NCBI RefSeq assembly: GCF_937876455.1
Contig: NZ_CALFIG010000239.1
Location: forward strand, 1 to 11,175
Direction: 5' to 3'
Length of the DNA: 11,175 bases
From: an uncultured Flavobacterium sp.
Lineage (GTDB): Bacteria; Bacteroidota; Bacteroidia; Flavobacteriales; Flavobacteriaceae
Part shown: in pieces, positions 6,747 through 11,175 of the stretch
How positions within the stretch are numbered: the stretch's first letter is position 1
How the letters are laid out: each line of letters starts with the position of its first letter
Translations under genes and position numbers: made by a program
Notes under the pieces: model-generated
Told to the model about the DNA's origin: nothing
Seen by the model: only the letters and a program-made list of their open reading frames with translations
The model's database searches: none

Positions 6747-7139
6747 CTAAATAAAACGCTCTAAAATACTTGCGTCAATTTGCTCATGCGAAGCACTGTA
6801 TAGACATTTACCATCTTTAATTACTAAAATTTGTGGCGATTGATGCACCACTTCAAATAAATTAGCAATAGCATTAGAAACCGCTCTGTAGCTAATTAAA
6901 TCTAGGTAGTAGCGTTCAAAATTATCTTCAAAAGTATAGTTTTTTTCAAATTGTGCTAAGGCTGTTCGGCTGATGATGCATCGTGTACTATGTTTAAATA
7001 AGATAACGGGTTTGCTATATGAAGTGGGTAGTACTTCATCGTTCAGTTGCGCTTCATGTGTTAGTATGTTCCAAGGAAAGGAAACAGCATTATTGTTTGT
7101 ATTGTCATTATTTCCGAAAAAAGAATCAAAAATTCCCAT
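6747..7139 (-). CDS. ytxJ: YtxJ-like bacillithiol-linked thioredoxin-fold protein
   Basis: Small (130 aa) cytosolic protein of the YtxJ/DUF2847 family, associated with the bacillithiol redox system and thought to act on bacillithiolated protein thiols. Visible features are a low-complexity Asn-rich N terminus (residues 10-17), then KPVILFKHSTRCIIS (43-57) as the beta-strand and active site with a single cysteine, C54, in a CxxS arrangement rather than the two-cysteine CxxC of thioredoxin. The cis-proline element is SPQILV (P102), followed by KDGKCLYSASHEQI. A second cysteine (C112) lies outside the active site. No bacillithiol biosynthesis gene is in the window. The gene diverges from clpB, which suggests shared stress control, and is convergent with the lipoprotein gene with no gap between stop codons. 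Family call is good; the precise substrate is unknown. Confidence 0.88.
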   Translation of the reverse strand: MGIFDSFFGNNDNTNNNAVSFPWNILTHEAQLNDEVLPTSYSKPVILFKHSTRCIISRTALAQFEKNYTFEDNFERYYLDLISYRAVSNAIANLFEVVHQSPQILVIKDGKCLYSASHEQIDASILERFI

Positions 7140-7201
7140 AATTAGTTTTTTTTAGGACAGAATGGCTTAAAATTAAAGCTAATCTTTTGTTTTTCAGACA
7201 T

Positions 7202-7234
7202 TTTGTCGCGATTAGTGTATTGGAATACTTATTG
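7202..7234 (+). promoter_or_regulatory. Candidate clpB promoter
   Basis: TTTG at 7202-7205 is followed after 20 nt by TACTTATTG (7226-7234), an imperfect form of TAnnTTTG. The leader to the clpB ATG at 7289 would be about 50 nt. I saw no CIRCE inverted repeat or CtsR-like heptamer repeat in the gap, so heat-shock control, if any, is not readable here. Confidence 0.3.
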
Positions 7235-7246
7235 TTGAATCACATA

Positions 7247-7254
7247 CAAAAGTA
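7247..7254 (-). promoter_or_regulatory. Candidate ytxJ -7 element
   Basis: On the minus strand TACTTTTG matches TAnnTTTG exactly, 107 nt before the ytxJ ATG, implying a leader of about 100 nt. A TTG at the normal spacing upstream is missing. It overlaps the presumed clpB leader, so the two transcripts would overlap head to head if both sites are real. Confidence 0.35.
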
Positions 7255-7288
7255 AGCAACTTTAACAAAAACAGTAACAGTATATGAT

Positions 7289-9880
7289 ATGAATTTTAAA
7301 AACTTAACCATTAAATCACAAGAAGCCTTGCAACAAGCCCAACAAGTTGCGCAAGGCTTTGGTCACCAACAACTAGAAAACGAGCACATTTTTAAAGCTA
7401 TTCTAGAAGTTGATGAAAATGTAACGCCCTATTTATTAAAAAAATTACATGTTAATCTTGATGTATTCAAGAAAGTATTAGATAGTACATTACAACATTT
7501 TCCTAAAGTTTCGGGAGGCGAAATAATGCTGTCTCGAGAAGCTGGAGCAACCTTGAATGAGGCAGAATTGCTTGCAAAGAAAATGAACGATGAATTTGTT
7601 TCTATCGAGCATCTTGTATTAGCCATCTTAAAATCTAAAAGTAAAGTAGCCCAAATTTTAAAAGATCAAGGTGTTACAGAAAAAGGGTTAGAGCTTGCGA
7701 TTGCAGAACTAAGAAAAGGCGAACGTGTTACTTCGGCTTCGGCAGAAGAAACTTACAATGCCTTAAACAAATATGCAAAGAATTTAAACGAGTTAGCCCG
7801 TACAGGCAAGTTAGATCCAGTAATAGGCCGTGATGAGGAAATAAGACGTGTATTACAAATACTAACGCGTCGAACAAAAAATAATCCGATGCTTATTGGC
7901 GAACCTGGGGTAGGTAAAACCGCTATAGCGGAAGGATTAGCACATCGAATAGTTGATGGAGATGTACCCGAGAATTTAAAAGATAAAATTGTTTATTCTT
8001 TAGATATGGGCGCTTTAATTGCAGGTGCCAAATATAAAGGTGAATTTGAAGAACGCTTAAAATCGGTTGTAAAAGAAGTAACTTCGGGTTCGGGTGAAAT
8101 TGTTTTGTTTATTGATGAAATTCATACACTAGTAGGTGCAGGTGGAGGAGAAGGCGCTATGGATGCGGCAAATATTCTAAAACCAGCTTTAGCACGAGGC
8201 GAATTAAGAGCAATAGGTGCTACTACCTTAGACGAATACCAAAAATATTTTGAAAAAGATAAAGCGTTAGAGCGACGTTTTCAAAAAGTAATGGTAGAAG
8301 AACCCGATACTGAAAGTGCAATTTCAATTTTAAGAGGTATAAAAGGGAACTATGAAACGCATCATAAAGTGCGAATTAAAGATGATGCTATTATTGCCGC
8401 TGTAGAATTATCACAACGTTATATTACCAATCGATTTTTACCCGATAAAGCCATTGATTTAATGGATGAGGCAGCTTCTAAATTGCGAATGGAAATTAAT
8501 TCTAAACCCGAAGAATTAGATGTTTTAGATAGAAAAATAATGCAATTAGAAATTGAAATTGAAGCCATCAAAAGAGAGCAAGATGAGGTTAAATTAAAAG
8601 TATTGCATATTGAATTGTCAGAATTAAAAGAGCAACGCAATGAAATTTTTGCCAAATGGAAATCGGAAAAAGATGTGGTAGAAAATATTCAAAGTACAAA
8701 ACAACAAATTGAAGATTTTAAAGCAGAAGCCGAGCGTGCAGAACGTGAAGGCGATTATGGTAAAGTAGCTGAAATTCGCTATGGTAAGATTAAAGAAGCA
8801 CAAGAAAAATTAGAAGTTTTTCAGCAAGAATTAATCACTAATCAACAAGGAACTTCCTTAATTAAAGAAGAAGTAACCCATGATGATATTGCAGAGGTTG
8901 TAGCAAAATGGACAGGTATCCCTGTTACTAAGATGTTACAAAGCGAGCGTGAAAAATTATTAAACTTAGAAGCAGAATTACATAAGCGAGTAGTGGGACA
9001 AGTAGAAGCTATTGAGGCTATTTCTGACGCAGTAAGAAGAAGTAGAGCTGGTTTACAAGATGTTAAAAAACCAATTGGTTCATTCTTGTTTTTAGGTACG
9101 ACCGGTGTGGGTAAAACAGAATTAGCGAAAGCTTTAGCGGCCTATTTATTTGATGATGAAAATGCTATGACACGTATTGATATGAGCGAATACCAAGAAC
9201 GTCATAGTGTAAGCAGACTTGTAGGAGCCCCTCCGGGATATGTAGGCTATGATGAAGGTGGACAATTAACAGAAGCTGTAAGGAGAAGACCTTATTCTGT
9301 TGTATTGTTAGATGAAATAGAAAAAGCTCATCCCGATACGTTTAATATCTTGTTACAAGTTTTAGATGAAGGTCGATTAACAGATAATAAAGGTCGAATA
9401 GCTGATTTTAAAAACACAATCATTATTATGACCTCAAATATGGGTAGTGCTATCATTCAAGAAAAATTTGAAAATACTAAAGGAAGTATAGAAACAGCGT
9501 CTGAAGCCGCTAAGATAGAAGTGTTAGGCTTATTGAAACAAACTGTGCGACCTGAGTTTATCAATAGAATTGATGAAATTGTATTATTTACACCTTTGTC
9601 TAAAGAAAATATTAAAGAAATTGTAGGACTTCAACTGAAAAGTGTAACCAAAATGTTGGCCCAACAGCATATTACGCTAGAAGCCACACCTGAAGCAATT
9701 GATTATTTAGCCCTTAAAGGATATGATACAGAATATGGAGCACGACCTGTAAAACGTGTCATTCAAAGAGAAGTATTGAATCAATTGTCTAAAGAAATTC
9801 TAGGAGGACTAATAAAGACAGATAGTTTTATCATTTTAGATTGTTTTGATAACCATTTGGTGTTTAGAAATCAGGCGTAA
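7289..9880 (+). CDS. clpB: ATP-dependent protein disaggregase ClpB
   Basis: Hexameric AAA+ chaperone that pulls proteins out of aggregates together with DnaK/DnaJ/GrpE; cytosolic. At 863 aa it is full length. Order of domains: N-terminal Clp-N repeats (1-145); AAA-1 with Walker A GEPGVGKT (204-211), pore-loop Y249 in AKYKGEFEER, Walker B D276-E277 and arginines R329-R330; a long coiled-coil M domain (about 405-525), which separates ClpB from the peptidase-linked ClpA and ClpX; AAA-2 with Walker A GTTGVGKT (603-610), pore-loop Y651 in GAPPGYVGYDEGG, Walker B D675-E676, R760 and the sensor-2 GAR (817-819). No IGL/IGF loop for docking to ClpP was seen. All catalytic residues are intact. The start MNFKNLTIKSQEAL aligns with the usual ClpB N terminus; a nearby ATG at 7284 is out of frame. 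It diverges from ytxJ. Confidence 0.98.
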   Translation: MNFKNLTIKSQEALQQAQQVAQGFGHQQLENEHIFKAILEVDENVTPYLLKKLHVNLDVFKKVLDSTLQHFPKVSGGEIMLSREAGATLNEAELLAKKMNDEFVSIEHLVLAILKSKSKVAQILKDQGVTEKGLELAIAELRKGERVTSASAEETYNALNKYAKNLNELARTGKLDPVIGRDEEIRRVLQILTRRTKNNPMLIGEPGVGKTAIAEGLAHRIVDGDVPENLKDKIVYSLDMGALIAGAKYKGEFEERLKSVVKEVTSGSGEIVLFIDEIHTLVGAGGGEGAMDAANILKPALARGELRAIGATTLDEYQKYFEKDKALERRFQKVMVEEPDTESAISILRGIKGNYETHHKVRIKDDAIIAAVELSQRYITNRFLPDKAIDLMDEAASKLRMEINSKPEELDVLDRKIMQLEIEIEAIKREQDEVKLKVLHIELSELKEQRNEIFAKWKSEKDVVENIQSTKQQIEDFKAEAERAEREGDYGKVAEIRYGKIKEAQEKLEVFQQELITNQQGTSLIKEEVTHDDIAEVVAKWTGIPVTKMLQSEREKLLNLEAELHKRVVGQVEAIEAISDAVRRSRAGLQDVKKPIGSFLFLGTTGVGKTELAKALAAYLFDDENAMTRIDMSEYQERHSVSRLVGAPPGYVGYDEGGQLTEAVRRRPYSVVLLDEIEKAHPDTFNILLQVLDEGRLTDNKGRIADFKNTIIIMTSNMGSAIIQEKFENTKGSIETASEAAKIEVLGLLKQTVRPEFINRIDEIVLFTPLSKENIKEIVGLQLKSVTKMLAQQHITLEATPEAIDYLALKGYDTEYGARPVKRVIQREVLNQLSKEILGGLIKTDSFIILDCFDNHLVFRNQA

Positions 9881-9925
9881 GTTTCTAGTATGAAATCGCC
9901 TTAAACTAAATCGTTTGTATGTAAA

Positions 9926-9941
9926 ACTAATGAAGATAGGC
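9926..9941 (+). repeat. 16-nt intergenic repeat, copy B
   Basis: ACTAATGAAGATAGGC here is identical to 5483-5498. Both copies lie in plus-strand orientation in the gap after a plus-strand gene, 46 nt after the clpB stop here and 68 nt after the fahA stop there, and each is followed by a gene for an envelope protein. Flanks diverge immediately on the right; on the left only a short A-rich stretch is similar. Confidence 0.6.
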
Positions 9942-10009
9942 TATACTGACCTTTAAAAAACAGTTAATTAGTTGCACATGAATAAATAGTTTAGTTAGTT
10001 TTTAGTGTG

Positions 10010-10046
10010 AAAACCTAGTTTGCAGTAATGTCGACTAGGTTTTTTT
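10010..10046 (+). terminator. Strong terminator after clpB
   Basis: AAAACCTAGT (10010-10019) pairs perfectly with ACTAGGTTTT (10034-10043) around a 14-nt loop and runs into a tract of seven T (10040-10046). The stem is ten pairs and may act on both strands because of the leading A run. It lies 129 nt beyond the clpB stop, so the clpB transcript would have a fairly long 3' untranslated tail containing the 16-nt repeat. Confidence 0.85.
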
Positions 10047-10048
10047 AG

Positions 10049-10056
10049 TATATTTG
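10049..10056 (+). promoter_or_regulatory. Candidate -7 element of the DUF4199 gene
   Basis: TATATTTG is an exact TAnnTTTG match directly after the clpB terminator and 32 nt before the next ATG, so the leader would be about 25 nt. The nearest upstream TTG (10020-10022) is 26 nt away, longer than the normal spacer, and lies in the terminator loop. Confidence 0.45.
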
Positions 10057-10088
10057 AAAAAGTATATAAAGATTAAGATTTTAAATTT

Positions 10089-10583
10089 ATGAACAAAATT
10101 ATTTTAAAGTATGGGATCATAGGTGGGATTGCTGCTTCAATAGTTATGTCTTGCATAACTGTATATTTGAAGTTGAATCCTGAAAAAACGGTAGGGGTAT
10201 TTATTGGTATGTTTACCATGATTTTAGCCTACACTTTTATTGTCTTAGGTGTACTAAAACTAAGAAACGAAAATAACGGAATACTAACATTTGGTAAAGC
10301 ATTTTTATGCGGCTTAGGTATCATCTTTGTTACTTCTACTATATATGTATTGGTTTGGTTAATCATTTATTATAATTTTTTTCCAAATTTTATGGAATAT
10401 TATTGTGATTTAGCCTTAAAGCAAACTCCTCCAGAAGAATTGGTGGCTAAAAAAGCAGAAATGCAAGAATATAAAGAAATGTATAAATCTCCTATTGGAG
10501 TAATTTTACTTACTTACATGGAAATTTTTCCTATTGGAGCAGTTTTTGCTCTAATTAGTGCCGCAATATTGAAGAAAAAATAA
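10089..10583 (+). CDS. DUF4199 family inner-membrane protein
   Basis: A 164-aa integral membrane protein of the DUF4199 family, widespread in Bacteroidota and of unknown function. Four hydrophobic segments are visible at about 7-27, 35-57, 70-96 and 135-160. A charged loop lies between segments three and four. The family signature is in this last part: FMEYY (101-105), then KKAEMQEYKEMYKSPIG (121-137), the last helix with TYMEIFPIG (142-150) and a positively charged tail (KKK). There is no signal peptide apart from the first helix. It stands alone between two strong terminators and has its own candidate promoter, so it is probably a single-gene transcript. The start ATG has no Shine-Dalgarno sequence but an A/T-rich leader like its neighbours. 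The cellular role cannot be inferred from the neighbours. Confidence 0.85.
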   Translation: MNKIILKYGIIGGIAASIVMSCITVYLKLNPEKTVGVFIGMFTMILAYTFIVLGVLKLRNENNGILTFGKAFLCGLGIIFVTSTIYVLVWLIIYYNFFPNFMEYYCDLALKQTPPEELVAKKAEMQEYKEMYKSPIGVILLTYMEIFPIGAVFALISAAILKKK

Positions 10584-10597
10584 GCTATAATTTTATA

Positions 10598-10633
10598 AAA
10601 CCGACTACTTTCAACTAGTCGGTTTGTTTTTTT
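10598..10633 (+). terminator. Strong terminator between DUF4199 gene and permease
   Basis: AAACCGACTA (10598-10607) pairs perfectly with TAGTCGGTTT (10616-10625) around an 8-nt loop, followed by G and seven T (10627-10633). It ends only eight bases before the ATG of the next gene at 10642, so it occupies nearly all of the 58-nt intergenic gap where that gene's leader would be expected. Confidence 0.88.
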
Positions 10634-10641
10634 ACTTACGA

Positions 10642-11175
10642 ATGAATTTACTTGAACTTTTTGCCCAACACGACATTTCTATTTTAATAATTATAGCTTT
10701 TGCCTCGCTTTTAGCAGGGTTTATTGATGCGGTAGTTGGTGGTGGCGGATTAATTCAGTTTCCTGCTTTTATGATTTTATTTCCAAATTCAAGTATTCCA
10801 ACTGCTTTTGGGACTAACAAAATAGCTGGACTTTCAGGCACTTCTATAGCGGCTGTTCAATATGCAAAACGAGTAAAGTTCAATTGGATATTATTATTCA
10901 TTACTGCTTTTAGTTCTTTTATTTTTTCTTTTATTGGTGCTAAATTAGTTAGTCGAATCGATGTGAATATTCTAAAACCTTTTATCTTTTTCATGTTAAT
11001 TGCGATTGCCATTTATACGTTTAAAAAGAAAGATTTTGGTACTTATTCTACAAAAGTATTATCCAATAAAAAAAAGTATATATTTGGATTTTTATTGGGT
11101 ATTAGTATTGGTTTTTATGATGGTTTTTTAGGTCCAGGAACAGGAAGTTTCTTAGTTTTAGGATTTGTAGCTCTT
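10642..11175 (+). CDS. TauE/SafE family permease, 5' part (truncated by window edge)
   Basis: The first 178 codons of an open frame that continues past the right edge. The product matches the TauE/SafE (COG0730, former DUF81) anion-exporter-like membrane family, whose members are typically about 250-270 aa, so roughly two thirds is present. The N-terminal signature is visible in the first helix, AGFIDAVVGGGGLIQFPA (residues 25-42), followed by TAFGTNKIAGLSGTS (59-73). The second-half repeat shows GFYDGFLGPGTGSFL (157-171), reflecting the internal two-fold repeat of the family. Hydrophobic segments lie at about 13-35, 85-105, 114-134 and 149-169. The start ATG was chosen because it immediately precedes the first helix; it lies just eight bases after a terminator T tract. 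Substrate cannot be told from sequence; sulfite, sulfoacetate or other small organic anions are known for relatives. Confidence 0.9.
   Translation, partial: MNLLELFAQHDISILIIIAFASLLAGFIDAVVGGGGLIQFPAFMILFPNSSIPTAFGTNKIAGLSGTSIAAVQYAKRVKFNWILLFITAFSSFIFSFIGAKLVSRIDVNILKPFIFFMLIAIAIYTFKKKDFGTYSTKVLSNKKKYIFGFLLGISIGFYDGFLGPGTGSFLVLGFVAL

Noticed and set aside
7140..7288. CIRCE or CtsR operator for clpB
   Set aside because: Neither the CIRCE inverted repeat nor tandem GGTCAAA-type heptamers are present in the gap.

Overview
The window looks like ordinary chromosomal DNA of a flavobacterium-like member of the Bacteroidota. It is visibly AT-rich. None of the eight starts is preceded by a recognisable Shine-Dalgarno sequence, and several are preceded by matches to the Bacteroidota promoter consensus (TTTG, about 19 nt, TAnnTTTG). 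The gene content also fits: a DUF4199 membrane protein, a YtxJ-type bacillithiol-linked thioredoxin-fold protein, and a secreted protein combining a beta-propeller, an M28 peptidase and a PDZ domain. Family calls come from reading motifs in the translations; no database search was run.

Layout. Bases 1-511 hold no convincing gene but are rich in structure: a 12-nt tandem repeat, two nearly identical terminator hairpins 91 nt apart, a 22-nt tandem repeat built around ACCGGT palindromes, and the terminator of the next gene. On the minus strand, glyA (serine hydroxymethyltransferase, 4018-2744) is followed after 21 nt by the secreted M28 peptidase (2722-512), probably as one transcript. Divergent from glyA, fahA (fumarylacetoacetase, 4129-5415) has the best promoter in the window. 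Next come an unrecognised lipoprotein with two TPR-like stretches (5565-6746, plus) and ytxJ (7139-6747, minus), which are convergent with directly abutting stop codons. clpB (7289-9880, plus) diverges from ytxJ and ends before a strong terminator. A DUF4199 four-helix membrane protein (10089-10583) follows, then another strong terminator, then the first 178 codons of a TauE/SafE-family permease that runs off the right edge.

How the genes relate. There is no single pathway. glyA (serine/glycine and one-carbon metabolism) and fahA (last step of tyrosine breakdown) are metabolic. clpB (disaggregase) and ytxJ (thiol redox) are stress-related and share a divergent control region. The peptidase and the lipoprotein belong to the cell envelope. 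I saw no mobile element, CRISPR array, RNA gene or defence system. The points most worth a second look are the repeat-rich 1-511 region, a 16-nt sequence repeated exactly in two intergenic regions (5483-5498 and 9926-9941), the terminator squeezed between the DUF4199 gene and the permease start, and the tricorn-like layout of the M28 protein.
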